A stretch of 64,000 nt of DNA from Rhodamnia argentea (lineage: Eukaryota > Streptophyta > Magnoliopsida > Myrtales > Myrtaceae): assembly GCF_020921035.1 (NCBI RefSeq), contig NC_063150.1:28443826-28507825 (forward strand), read 5' to 3'. Positions within the stretch are counted from its first letter, which is position 1; each line of letters opens with the position of its first letter. Positions 49,017 through 58,989 of the stretch are shown here, in pieces. Both the position numbers and the translations under genes were made by a program. Below the pieces are notes generated by a model, which did not search any database, was not told the origin of the DNA, and worked only from the letters and a program-made list of their open reading frames with translations.

Positions 49017-49640
49017 TCTTCAACATAATATATTCATAGCATGAATACTCATTTCGATTAATAATATCGAAACAAAAATCAATGGTTCAGTCCCTTGATC
49101 AATCTCATCAAAAGACATGTCAATTGATTTGCGTTGATGTGCTTTACTTCTATACTTGACTATGCATTTATTTTATTGACTGTAATTGGTAGGATTAGTC
49201 ATTTGATTCGCCTAAAAACCCCATTCGAACTCACCTTACCCGAAATTTACGCCTGTATGAAATTTTAGTTAGGATGATCACTCAATGTTGGGCACCGAAA
49301 GGGCGTTGATGAAATCGCGTAACTAGTCTCCGAACATGAATCTGTTCCACATCTCTCCCAATCGCTCGGTGAAGTTGCCGATCTACCTTTTAAGAAAGAT
49401 TGGTGGCGACTCCAATTGCATGCACATGTTGCACATGCCACCCGACCACACTAAGGTCAAACACGATCGAGATTTGTCAATAAGTTCGAAAAAAATATTC
49501 CCATCGTGATTTGGTATGGGCTTGGGAGGGCTCGCACCTTGAAAGCCCGCCGCCCTTCATCCCAAGGTGGGCCCATTGGCAATCCATTAACCCAACCAAC
49601 AACCGAGGGTTGGGTCGCGACAAAGATTTCAAAGTATTCC
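47700..49640. other. Intergenic, repeat debris
   Basis: A 70-codon plus-strand frame at 48032-48244 (RFRERLQDPVNGPRLPERID) and a 165-codon minus-strand frame at 47687-48184 overlap, and neither is recognisable. From about 48200 there is TIR-element-like sequence (GACAATTCAGTCCTAATTCA) and a GC-rich island at 48510-48600. A (TG)n run lies at 48992-49016. At 49255-49460, sequence with TGGTGGCGACTCCAATTGC may be an old Ty3-type LTR fragment (low confidence). Confidence 0.4.
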
Positions 49641-49659
49641 TCTAGTCCTCTTCTAGTCA

Positions 49660-50440
49660 CTCTCTAAGTGTGCTGGTTTCGAAAAGTGTTCGACAAAATA
49701 TGTTTGTATCAATGTCCTGTTTGTGTAGTATTGATACATACGGACTATGCCACATGTCCCATGAGTCGAAGATCCATCACCGGCTTTTGTATCAAGCTGG
49801 GAAAATCCTCACTTTCATGGAAAACGAATAAGCGATCGACCGTATCATCATCATCAGCTGAAGTTAAATATCAAGCCATGGCCAAAACCATTTGTAAAAT
49901 AATTTGGATACGGGGTTTGCTTTTAGATCTCGTGGTACGGATTAAAGGATAGAAGAATTTATTTTGCAACAATGATGTGGCTCTCAAACTCGCAGCAAAT
50001 CCCATATTTCATGAGAGAATGAAACATATTGAAGTGGAACACAACTACACTCAAGAGAAGATCCAAGAAGGGATAATCATGACAAATGAAATTGGAACCA
50101 CGGGACAACCGGCTATATCTTTACCAAGCCGCAACATGCATATCTATTAAGCAAGATGGGGCATCTTGGATATATATCAACCACCAGTTTGAGGGGGAGT
50201 GTTAGAGATATGTGAGGATCAATTATGGATTATGTTTGTTCAATGCAAGATTTCCTAGGATTATAATTGATCAAATTAAACCAATCCAAGATTGGAGTTG
50301 ATTCCATGTATCTTCGTTTATTGTTTCCTTAGTTTATCTTTTATTGTATTATAAATAAGTGCTTGTACAATGTAAAGAAAACAAGAAAGAACAATACAAA
50401 TATATATGGTTCTCTCAAATTTTCCCTATTCTTCAAATTT
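49660..50440 (+). mobile_element. Ty1/copia LTR retrotransposon, 3' remnant (fossil)
   Basis: The translated sequence contains the end of a copia-type RNase H (DYATCPMSRRSITGFCIKLG, then SSSSAEVKYQAMA), a downstream stretch NPIFHERMKHIEVEHN, a polypurine tract (GAGGGGGAG at 50191-50199) and the start of a 3' LTR (TGTTAGAGATATG at 50200). The LTR seems to run to about 50.44 kb. Everything upstream of RNase H is absent, so this is a broken, old copy. The age cannot be given without the partner LTR. Confidence 0.8.
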
Positions 50441-50929
50441 TGTCACTTAAGGAGATCCGAATAGCCGTACCTCATCTCCTGATCTTATTTTGTTGTTTAC
50501 ACTTGTAATTCAACATCTTTATTTGTAATGATTGTACATTAGCTTGATCGGTATTTTAATATTGTTATCGCCTTTTCTATGTGATTATTTTCTGATTACA
50601 ACAAATATTGTTAGGTATTTTTCCCGACATGTATGTGCAAATTAATATTTTCAGCAGCTATAATATTTCGTTCCTACTTTAATAGATTATCGATGTTATT
50701 TTTACTTCCACATTGTGCAATTTCATTTTTCTCCTGTGCAAAGCACTAGAGTTCAGCGTTTAGAGAACTCACGTTGGGCTTCATTTTGGGCTCCTTTTCC
50801 ATAAGCTAAACAAAACCCAAAAAGCACATTCACAGAAAAGCAAAATCCATGACTACCCCAATCCGAACCCTTTTTTGATACGGGTTCTGCACATGCCTGG
50901 TCTCCGGCCGAGCCACAAAAACGGCAAAA

Positions 50930-51345
50930 AAAAAAAAAATTCCAAATATTTAATATAGATGATCTCTAAATTTTGATCCAATATGTACTAATATTTATCA
51001 ACTTTTAATTTATTCAATGTAATCCCTAAACTTTAGCCTAATATTTAATGTGGTCTATGGACTATTGGTGTATGTTCAATATAGTACTTAAACTATATGA
51101 AAATGTTCAATATAGTCTTTTCATTAAATTAAAGCTAAGGACAATATTTGCATTTTCATATAATCCATTGACTAAATTGAATGTAATCAACGTTCAAGGA
51201 TCACATTAAATAAATTAAAATTTTAGGGATGGCATTGCATGTTTGGGGAAGGTTTACGGATGATATTAAATAAATTAAAAGTTCATGGATCAAATAGCAT
51301 ATCGGGACAAAGTTCAAAGAACATTTGTATTATTTTCCAAAAAAC
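50930..51345. mobile_element. Small AT-rich TIR element (MITE)
   Basis: The halves are imperfect inverted copies: CAACTTTTAATTTATTCAAT on the left pairs with ATTAAATAAATTAAAAGTTC on the right, and ATTTTGATCCAATATG pairs with CATATCGGGACAAAG. There is no coding capacity. The boundaries are approximate. Confidence 0.5.
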
Positions 51346-51703
51346 CGTATAACCCTTTATGTCAGGATCAGTACTTTATTCGAGTGGCACATGCTAAATT
51401 AATCAATGGGAACTAAGGAACAATATTACCCCACAAATCATTTGATCTTCATTTTTATATCTTATATTTTTGGTGGCAAGACCGCAATTTATTCAGCCTT
51501 TCATAAAGGGAGAAAACGCAGGGTGATGCTTGGGGCGTGCTTCAATTTCTTATTGCAAAAAGGAACAAAAACATCCTAACCTTTGACAGCTCCAAACTGA
51601 AAAAGAAGAACAACTCAAAAATAAGAAAATGTATGATCTCTTACAAGAAACTATAAAAATTCAAGATCCGACATCTTTCTGTAATTTTGACTCGTCTCAA
51701 TAT

Positions 51704-52246
51704 TCAGTAATGCCTCACTGTTACGTTCAGCTTGAGCACGGCTCTCAAATTGGCAATGTCCATGAACTCGGTGACCATGACCCCATACCCCTTCACGAAC
51801 CTGAACTGGCCGGTCCCGGAGACGATCCCGAACTCCCTCTCCTCCATTGAGAACAGATCGGCCCCTTGGATCTCTAGGGTGCTCCCCTCGTGCTCCCCGC
51901 CAGTGAAGATCACCGAGAACACCAGGTGCAGCCCCTTCCCGTCCAGCTGCGAGTTCACGTACATCCCCTGCGCCCTCCCAATCTCCCGCGACTCGATGGT
52001 CGGCCCCTCGGTCACCGGGTCGTCGACCACCAGGACCGTCCCGAAGTGCAGGATGCTCGACTGTGGCCCGGCCTTCCCCGCCACGGTCACAGTGGACGCG
52101 TCTTGTCCAGTCAGGTAGTCGTGCACGTAGAAGACCAGGTTGGTCTCTCTCGGCTGGTGCCTAGGAATCGTGTAGGCCACGTAGAGGAGCGCCACGGTGA
52201 AGATGAGGAAGAAGAAGTTGGGGGCGAGATTGAGAGGAGCGGCCAT
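51704..52246 (-). CDS. Dirigent family protein
   Basis: This is a secreted dirigent protein of 180 aa, of the class that directs the stereochemistry of phenoxy-radical coupling in lignan and lignin-like biosynthesis in the apoplast. It is a single exon starting at the ATG at 52246 (MAAPLNLAPNFFFLIFTVAL...). The open frame upstream has no ATG, and a TATA box sits at 52316-52323. Residues about 8-27 form a hydrophobic signal peptide or anchor. The dirigent domain includes NLVFYVHDYLTG near its start, then ILHFGTVLVVDDPVTEGP, IGRAQGMYVNSQLDG, LEIQGADLFS and the hallmark VSGTGQFRFVKGYGVM. The end VLKLNVTVRHY is complete. Substrate and subgroup cannot be read from sequence. It is the intact member of a tandem array whose other dirigent copies (about 54.0-54.4 and 55.7-56.2 kb) have decayed. 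Confidence 0.93.
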   Translation of the reverse strand: MAAPLNLAPNFFFLIFTVALLYVAYTIPRHQPRETNLVFYVHDYLTGQDASTVTVAGKAGPQSSILHFGTVLVVDDPVTEGPTIESREIGRAQGMYVNSQLDGKGLHLVFSVIFTGGEHEGSTLEIQGADLFSMEEREFGIVSGTGQFRFVKGYGVMVTEFMDIANLRAVLKLNVTVRHY

Positions 52247-52315
52247 GGCTTTTTCGATCCGTCGGTCTCGAGCTAAGGATGGATTGCACAGTGCTAGGAA
52301 AGCGAGGACTAGCAA

Positions 52316-52323
52316 TTTTATAA
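52316..52323 (-). promoter_or_regulatory. TATA box of the dirigent gene
   Basis: TTATAAAA on the minus strand, about 70 bp before the dirigent ATG. It places transcription start downstream of the extended open frame and so supports the internal ATG at 52246 as the start. Confidence 0.6.
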
Positions 52324-53317
52324 GTGGAAAATGGATGGTGACTCATGGGGAGAGATGCTTTATAGAAGATGGGATTGTTCTTGGAAGAAAAGGACAATAG
52401 GATGAAGAGAAGCGTGATTGGTTATACAAAGATAAACAAAGCCATGTCAGATTTTTGCTCAGTTTGATGGTTCTTGCCTTGCCTTAGTCATCATCCCAAA
52501 TTGTTGCTGTACATTTATTTGTCTGGCGAAGACTGCCCCGGATGGGAATGAAGATTCCCACGCGAGAATCACACGCGAACTCCGATCGTTTTGGCCTATT
52601 GGGGAGAAGCAGATTTTCTTGGAGAACAGCGCGAGTTCTTGTTAAAAACAACAGACCGAACTGTTTAAGAATCAGCAGTAAATTTGTCGCTGCAGATCTA
52701 TGTTTCCTGTTGCCTGCAAACGAGATTGATCGAGATGCAAAACCGGTCATTGCCATTGCAGAAACGGAGTACGCAGGTGCTGTACGTACCGCTCATTGGA
52801 GTTGACATCCTAGACAAAAGAAACATATTCGTTGGAGACTCTGTCCCATGTACCTGCTACTCTCCGTTAGGTTTTTTTTTTTTCCTCCTCGAGATTCTTT
52901 ATTCAGGAGATGCCGAAGATCGACCTGAAATTGGGGTAAAGCAATGCCGTTCGAGCCTATTTTTCTCGCGAAATTGGCCGAGTGATGTTTGATAGTCATA
53001 AGGACCTCAGAAAACTTAGACAAACGCCATGCTTCACTGGTACTAACCCTGACAGCCCTACTTGATTTGGTAACCTGAAGAACCAAGTTTTCTCCACCGG
53101 AAGATGCATGCTTCTCTGACTTAATACCTCTCAGGAACGAGCCATTCTTAATTCTGCAGTCGGACACCACTACTTCAGGAGCGAGGCAACGGAGCGGAAA
53201 GGCGACATGAAATGCAACAAGAACAACCGCCATGTATGCCTGCTTCATGCAGCTTGCAAACTCGACAAGTGAAGGTGTTGTCAGAAATGAGCATAATCTG
53301 GATGTCTAAAGAACAGA

Positions 53318-53328
53318 GTCCCACATAG
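53318..53328 (+). promoter_or_regulatory. Upstream sequence element of U2 copy 1
   Basis: GTCCCACATAG matches the plant snRNA USE consensus RTCCCACATCG at 10 of 11 positions. It lies 78 bp before the U2 start. The usual TATA position (about 53362-53370) reads TGACAAAAAC, a poor TATA box, with Pol II-type spacing to the USE. Confidence 0.85.
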
Positions 53329-53395
53329 GACATGCACTGACAGATTACTGAAAAGAGCTCTGACAAAAACGCAAGGCCTGCCCAGTGCCCAAATC

Positions 53396-53593
53396 ATACC
53401 TTTCTCGGCCTTTTGGCTAAGATCAAGTGTAGTATCTGTTCTTATCAGTTTAATATCTGATACGTGGGCCATCGGCTCACATGATATTAAATTAATTTTT
53501 CGAGGGGGAGGGCCCATCACAGTAGCTTGCTACTGGGGCTCTCGAGCGTCGCCTCGGCGTTGCACTGCTGCCTTGGCCTGGCGCACTCCACCA
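53396..53593 (+). ncRNA. U2: U2 spliceosomal snRNA gene, copy 1
   Basis: U2 snRNA base-pairs with the intron branch site in the major spliceosome. The gene begins ATACCTTTCTCGGCC, contains the branch-site-pairing GTAGTA (in AAGTGTAGTATCTG), the stem-loop IIa region (ATATCTGATACGTGGGCCAT) and an Sm-site-like AATTTTTCG. It ends with a GC-rich 3' stem-loop region closing in CCACCA. It is about 198 nt, against 196 in Arabidopsis. A plant 3' box (AGTTTAAAG, 53599-53607) follows. It looks intact. The Sm region differs slightly from copies 2 and 3 (CGAGG after the T run). Confidence 0.95.
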
Positions 53594-53598
53594 AATCT

Positions 53599-53607
53599 AG
53601 TTTAAAG
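53599..53607 (+). terminator. 3' box of U2 copy 1
   Basis: CAAATCTAGTTTAAAG fits the plant snRNA 3'-end signal CA(N)3-10AGTNNAA, directly after the RNA. Confidence 0.75.
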
Positions 53608-54009
53608 TTCACACACGGGCTTTTGAAGTGGTCCTGATTTTGATGTGTATATGGAGATCATCTGTTGAATTCAGATTGCTGTGTTTAGTTTGAGGTATTG
53701 TCAAGAATCAATCATGTCTTCAGATTACTGGTACTGAGTTTGAGGTTTTGTCAAGAATCAATCATGTCTTCAGATTACTGGTGCTGTCAAGAATCACTTG
53801 TCTTCAGTCCTGGGCATTACCGGTTCTTTTGGATCGAAATGAGGACTAAACTATCTCAACCGAACTCGTAGGGATCGGTTCGGACAAAAGCCTTATTATC
53901 TTCCTGCTTCTCTATAGGACTTATAACTATGCACACTAGCTGAAGCTAAATTGGTTTAACAACCATCATCTCATATTTGATTGAAGATAACATCTCAGTT
54001 TTCACCTCA

Positions 54010-54470
54010 AAGTTGTCCACATGCATCTTCATCTTTTGTCTCCGCTGTGATGAATGGGGGGATTTTCATGCTTAGTTCTTGACCAACACAGCAGCTAATC
54101 TCCCCTTCGAGTTCTTCACCGCCTGTTGCGGGCTTTTTTGTTCCAATCTCCGGTGTCCCTTTTAGAGTGTCGGTGTTTTAACGCTTTCCTCCAAGGCTCC
54201 ACAGTGACATGACATCACAATACTCCGATTCCTCCCACAAACTCACAATATGTGCGTTTCATATTTGTACTGCTCCACTCGGCTGTTCTAGTTACCAGAA
54301 TTTTCCTCTGATTCCGAATGCAACTCTAAGCACCATTGACCAGGTGACTGTGTTTAAAGCGTTCGAGTCAGGAGATAAAGTAGTGCGGCAATGAAGAGGA
54401 GGAAGAAGAAGTTGGAGGTCAGATATGGTTTTCTTTTGTCAGTGGAGCTAAAGGTGCACTGCACAGTGAT
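54010..54470 (-). pseudogene. Dirigent pseudogene, array unit 2
   Basis: This is a decayed copy of the dirigent gene at 51704. The N-terminal part still reads LTSNFFFLLFIAALLYLLTR on the minus strand, against LAPNFFFLIFTVALLYVAYT in the intact gene. The position of the start codon (54424-54426) now reads ATA. Further in, only patches such as CCAGGTGACTG...GAGTCAGG can be followed and the frame is lost. The upstream flank also matches the intact copy (GAGGAAATTGACAAGAAG against GAAGAAAAGGACAATAGG). Confidence 0.7.
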
Positions 54471-55275
54471 AGGATGAGTTTTAACTTTTCATGCGTTATT
54501 TCTCTAGGTAAGATGGACTTTTCTTCCAGAGGAAATTGACAAGAAGTTGAAGGGAAGCATGGTTTCTTTGGTTTCTCTGTTGAATAATATAGTAGCTCAA
54601 AGTCATTTGGCTGTTCTAGTTCGATTTTCTCGTCATTAAACATTCGTAGCAGCAAAAGATCAAACAAAATCAACAGGATCAGTAACAGGGTTCTAGTTGC
54701 AGAACATCCATGCGCCTTTTTTTTCCTTTTTCCAGGGCGGTGAAATGGATTGAGACATTGAGCAGTTATCATTTGACGCTACTGGAGTTGAAGCCATGTC
54801 TGTGGCATGTACTGCTCATGACAAAAAATGGCCGCACATATTCGTTGGTTTGTTAGAGGGCATCCAACGTATGTATTGCCATATCGGGTACTGTCCATCC
54901 TATGTCCTGGTCAAGGTTCAGGGAAAGCTAGGACAATCTAAAATCGAAGTAAAACAATCAATGTTCAAGAGCTGTGATCTGCAGAACTATTAAGGCCAAG
55001 ACTCGTTAAAGCCGAACAAATCCACAAGAGGTGGATCTAAAGAAAACAAAGTGCATATTGGCAATGCAGTGGAAGCTGCGACGTGCCACTAATCGCAACA
55101 GCAGTAAGTTCCAAACTAAGCAAAGTGAAGATGGCGTTCGACGTCAATCCAGGGAAGAAAACAAGAACACAGACAGGTTTTTCTTCACCTCGCCGTCGAT
55201 GGCACTCGCTGCAGAGTACACACGGAAGTGGGAACGTGAAGGGTGAATGTCCAAGATTTAAGACCGAATGCAACA

Positions 55276-55286
55276 GTCCCACATAG
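55276..55286 (+). promoter_or_regulatory. Upstream sequence element of U2 copy 2
   Basis: GTCCCACATAG, 78 bp before the U2 start, identical in sequence and spacing to that of copy 1. The TATA position (about 55321-55330) reads GCCAAAAGGC, which is not a recognisable TATA box. Confidence 0.85.
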
Positions 55287-55353
55287 AATCGAAAGTCAAA
55301 GGTCAACGAAATGATCCTCTGCCAAAAGGCAAGGCTCGACGACCATCAAACTC

Positions 55354-55552
55354 ATACCTTTCTCGGCCTTTTGGCTAAGATCAAGTGTAGTATCTGTTCT
55401 TATCAGTTTAATATCTGATACGTGGGCCATCGGCTCACATGATATTAAATTAATTTTTTTAAAGGGGAGGGCCCACTACAGTAGCTTGCTGCTGGGGCTG
55501 TCGCGCGTCGCCTTGGTGTTGCACTGCTGCCTTGGCCTGGCGCACCCCACCA
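55354..55552 (+). ncRNA. U2: U2 spliceosomal snRNA gene, copy 2
   Basis: This is the second U2 gene, near identical to copy 1 through the first 100 nt (start ATACCTTTCTCGGCC, GTAGTA branch-site pairing, stem-loop II). It has an Sm-site region AATTTTTTTAAAGG and a 3' part ending CCCCACCA. A 3' box (AGTTTAAGA, 55559-55567) follows. It is about 199 nt and all functional segments are present. It starts 1958 bp after copy 1 in a tandem array that also carries dirigent sequence. Confidence 0.95.
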
Positions 55553-55558
55553 AATCTT

Positions 55559-55567
55559 AGTTTAAGA
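55559..55567 (+). terminator. 3' box of U2 copy 2
   Basis: CAAATCTTAGTTTAAGA fits CA(N)3-10AGTNNAA immediately after the RNA. Confidence 0.75.
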
Positions 55568-55699
55568 TGATTCTTGACAGGAAGATCAATCCTGCGAGAC
55601 ATCCTTCTACTTCAGTAAGACTCTGTGCATCGAGCATTTGATCTTTTGGTCTTTTACTTAGCATGTAAGTCCTCTGTTTCTTGAAAACATTGTTGCCAG

Positions 55700-56200
55700 T
55701 TTCCTGTGCATGTCAACAAAGTTTTGTGACGAGAAACAGCTCGGAGCTCGCCACATGCATCTCCGTGTTTCAACCTCTTTGTACGAATAGGACGATTTCA
55801 TGTTTGTTGATCGCTGCAACAGCTAATTTCCCTTTGAATTCTTCACTTTCTATTGCATCCGACAGGAGCAACACCCCTTTTTTGGGCGATTTAGCGTTTT
55901 CCTTTCAAAGCTCTTAAGGGGACAGGACATTATGATCCTCTCGATTCCTGCCCAAAACTCAAGAGTGTGTGCATTTTGTGTATGTGTGCTCCAATCGGCT
56001 ATTCTATTTTTACCAGATTTTTCCCATCTGGGATGCAACTCCAAGCACTGTTGACCAGGTGATTCTAATTTAAAGCACGAGTCAGGGGTTAAAGGAGTGT
56101 GAACGTGAAGAAGAAGAAGAAGAAGAAGTAGTAGTCGGAGCTAAGATTGAGACCGAGTGGCCATGGTTTTCTCCTGTCAGTCTTGAGCTACAGATGCATT
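55700..56200 (-). pseudogene. Dirigent pseudogene, array unit 3
   Basis: A third dirigent-derived stretch. The start context is kept (minus-strand ATG at 56164, ATGGCCACTCGG, beside GCCATGGCC-like sequence), but the frame meets a stop after seven codons and a GAA/TTC expansion has replaced the hydrophobic segment. Flanking sequence continues to match array units 1 and 2 (GATGAGATTGATTATGGAGG; TTGACCAGGTGA). Confidence 0.65.
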
Positions 56201-57133
56201 TTCGGATAACAGCAGAAGCTTTTCAGTGTTATTTATGATCCATGAACGGTGGAAGATTCTCTAGAGAGGATGAGATTGATTATGGAGGAAAATGACAACA
56301 TGGTTGGTTGTTTTCTGTGTGGGATAATCATAGTCGTTCGGTGTCATTTGGCTTGTTCTCATCACCGGGATTGATTGATCCGAAATAAAACAAAGTCTTG
56401 GTGAGTCAAGCTTCATGCAATTCTATATTTCTCTCTGTTTTTTTATCTTTCTATTCATTCATTTGAGAAAATATCGGGGTTGCTACAAGTTCATCACAGC
56501 TATTTCATAAGGCAGCCCGACCCGACGACTGCTTTCATGTATTGGTTCTGATTCGATTGCTTAAAATCCAGGTAACTCGATCTGCTCGGGGACAATTCGA
56601 TGTTGTCAACAAACACTCTTTGGAGTAGTCAAAAGGGTCGGTGAGTTCCAGATCATCCCTGTGCCTTCTCTCTTTTGGCTGGGCAACCAAGGTGATCCGG
56701 TCACTGAACAGTCCGTTATGGAAATTACTGTTGTATCATGTATGTACTGCTTATGAAAAATACGGCAGCCCATATTCATTGGAGATTGTCCATCTTGGGG
56801 ATTAGGTACTCTCCCCATCCTCCGTGTTATACTCAAGATTCAGTCTTTGTTGGCGTAGAAAAGTCCTGTTCGTTCATTAGCAGCCATCTGCAGAACTCTA
56901 AAGGCCAGGATTTGTCAAAGACGAATGCATAAGAGGCGACCGCAGATAGCTTAAGAAAACAAGAGCACACCGGCAAGCTGCAAGGTGTTGTGAAATGCGA
57001 CAGCACCATCTCTTGCACGGTCTAAGTTTTGCTTCACCTCATCATCATTTATGGCGCTCGTAGTAGAAGAGAGAGACAAGAGTAAGTGCCAATCTGAATG
57101 GTGAATGTCTAAGGACAAAGACTCCGTGCAAGA

Positions 57134-57144
57134 GTCCCTCACCG
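57134..57144 (+). promoter_or_regulatory. Decayed USE of the U2 pseudogene
   Basis: GTCCCTCACCG sits 77 bp before the truncated U2 copy, where intact copies have GTCCCACATAG. The element is recognisable but mutated at its core, in keeping with loss of function. Confidence 0.6.
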
Positions 57145-57210
57145 GAAACAAGGGGTAAGGTCGATAAAATGAACTCCGACAAAAGTCAAGGCCCGACAGG
57201 TGCTCAACTC

Positions 57211-57293
57211 ATACCTTTCTCGGCCTTTTGGCTAGGACCAAGTGTAGTATATGTTCTTATCGGTTTAGAGCTCGCCACCGTAGCTAGCTGCTA
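57211..57293 (+). pseudogene. U2 snRNA pseudogene, internally deleted
   Basis: It starts ATACCTTTCTCGGCC and follows U2 for about 57 nt, with several substitutions (GGCTAGGACC, GTATATG). It then jumps to GTAGCTAGCTGCTAAG, which resembles the GTAGCTTGCTGCTGGGG of the intact genes' second half. The Sm site and stem-loop II are missing and no 3' box follows, so it should give no functional RNA. Confidence 0.85.
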
Positions 57294-58664
57294 AGTATTC
57301 AATGCAGGGAGATCAATCCTGCCGGAACCATTCTACTTAGTACATTGAATGTTCAAACTTTTAATCCCCAGCTTTCGCGTGTATTTTCCCTGCTTCTCTA
57401 TAAGGCATATTACCAGTTTCCTTCGCATGTCACCAGCTGAAGCAAGCATTGTAACAAGCATCTGCTCTTGTTCGAGTTAAAATAACCGTCAGTTTTCAGC
57501 TCAACGTTCTCCACATGCACCTTTGTATTTCGACCTCTTGAATAGTCAATACAACACTCAACGGCTACCGTTCCCCTTCTAAGTTCGGCCGAGGAGGGTC
57601 TCCTCATGTGTTAGGTGTTCTCCATCTGATGTCCCTTTCAAGATTCAGGGGAAAGCTCTGACGGCAGGGCTTAAATTCAAGTCGGAGAGCTGTGATCCAC
57701 AGCTCTTTAAGGCCAAGATTATTCGGACACAAAAGTGTAAGAGGCTGCTTCAATAACTTAAGAAGACGAGGGCACACTGGCAATGGATTACAGTCAGAGA
57801 ACTGAATGAATTTGAAAAATCAGGCTATTCCATGGATATGCCTCACATAAAAATATCGACTTTAAGCCGTTGATCGAACTTTTATGAACGATTCATTCTC
57901 AATTCTTAAGTCACAGTACAAGGGGATTCAGATTCAGTAGCAGGACAGTGGAAGCCACGAGGCACCATGAAATGCAACAGCACCATCCCTCATTATCTTT
58001 ATGTTCATATGTCCTCCATATTGTAGGGTCACAAGACTTGTCGCCAATAAGTCGAGATTCATGGAAACTCCACAAGATTGAATCTCTGGTTACGGAACGA
58101 ACAAGCACATCTGATTAGGCTCTCAGGTTCAATCCTCATACTTCCCAAGTACCGGGGGCAATAATCCTATGTTGGGGTCATGCGGCTCAAGTTTTGACTC
58201 GTACCTTCCCTAGTCGACGAAGTTTTGTAGCTACTCCTGCCGCCCGGGCTTTGCCTACACACACCGAGCTCTCACATCATGAAAGAAACAAAAGAAGCTA
58301 ATGGATTACGGAAGCTTTAGGAGAACCCCAAGATTGGTAGAGACTGTGCCTGAAGTATCTAGGCAGAGAGAGGGTTCATAAGCACGTTCATTGATGACAA
58401 AATGAAGCACCCAATATGGCAATTGCTCAGCAGCCAAGCCGTCCTGGTCGAGAAATGGAAGCCAATTCTGGTGGAAAACCTAGGCCAGTGAAGCTGATTC
58501 CAAAGAAAAAAGAACAGAAAAAGGGAAACAGCAGGCCTTGCCTGACTCTCTCGATTGATTTGCAGAGAGAGAAGGCAAAGAGAAGCGCAAGCATGGAAGA
58601 AGGCTCCACGACGAGGCACACGACTTTCCTTGGGACAAAATAGCAGAGACAAGCCACTCTGAGA

Positions 58665-58675
58665 GTCCCACATGG
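58665..58675 (+). promoter_or_regulatory. USE and TATA of U2 copy 3
   Basis: GTCCCACATGG lies 76 bp before the U2 start, with an AATAAAAAC at 58709-58717 in the TATA position. Of the three intact U2 genes this is the only one with a TATA-like core. Confidence 0.8.
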
Positions 58676-58740
58676 AACGCCCACACAGAGAGCGCAGGAG
58701 GAGTTGCCAATAAAAACCGAAGCATGCGCCAGCTCAACTC

Positions 58741-58938
58741 ATACCTTTCTCGGCCTTTTGGCTAAGATCAAGTGTAGTATCTGTTCTTATCAGTTTAATA
58801 TCTGATACGTGGGCCATCGGTCCACATGATATTAAATTAATTTTTTTAGGGGGAGGGCCCGTCACAGTAGCTTGCTGCTGGGGCTCTCGCGTGTCGCTTC
58901 GGCGTTGCACTGCTGCCTTGGCCTGGCGCACCCCACCA
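58741..58938 (+). ncRNA. U2: U2 spliceosomal snRNA gene, copy 3
   Basis: The third intact U2 gene has the same start and GTAGTA branch-site-pairing element. It shows GGTCCACATG where copies 1 and 2 have GGCTCACATG in the stem-loop II region. The Sm region is AATTTTTTTAGGG and the RNA closes in CCCCACCA at about 198 nt. A 3' box AGTTCAATT (58945-58953) follows. It is 1530 bp from the pseudogene copy, a shorter step than elsewhere in the array because the dirigent N-terminal segment is missing from this unit. Confidence 0.95.
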
Positions 58939-58944
58939 AACCTT

Positions 58945-58953
58945 AGTTCAATT
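58945..58953 (+). terminator. 3' box of U2 copy 3
   Basis: CAAACCTTAGTTCAATT fits CA(N)3-10AGTNNAA immediately after the RNA. Confidence 0.7.
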
Positions 58954-58989
58954 TGAATGTAGGCCCGTGAAGCTTGTGAAGCCCAATGA

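Larger units (their letters stand above)
52246..58940. repeat. Tandem array of dirigent-U2 units
   Basis: U2 starts at 53396, 55354, 57211 and 58741 are preceded by homologous sequence. Shared landmarks are the dirigent 5' end and promoter (52246, 54426, 56164), a CTGCTTCTCTATA block (53900, 57390) and a block with TACTGCTCATGA/TACTGCTTATGA. Units 1-3 carry dirigent-derived sequence about 0.9-1.15 kb before the U2. Unit 4 joins across a deletion. Non-RNA parts are strongly diverged while three of the U2 genes stay nearly identical. Confidence 0.8.

Noticed and set aside
51732-52276. Two 128-codon plus-strand frames over the dirigent gene
   Set aside because: They are shadows of the GC-rich dirigent coding sequence, which has clear family motifs on the minus strand.
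52247-52315. Extended dirigent N-terminus (MLVLAFLALC...)
   Set aside because: The first codon is TTG and lies at the TATA box, upstream of the expected transcription start. The ATG at 52246 gives a normal dirigent length and signal peptide.
57211-57293. A fourth functional U2 gene
   Set aside because: The middle of the RNA is deleted, including the Sm site, and the USE is mutated.
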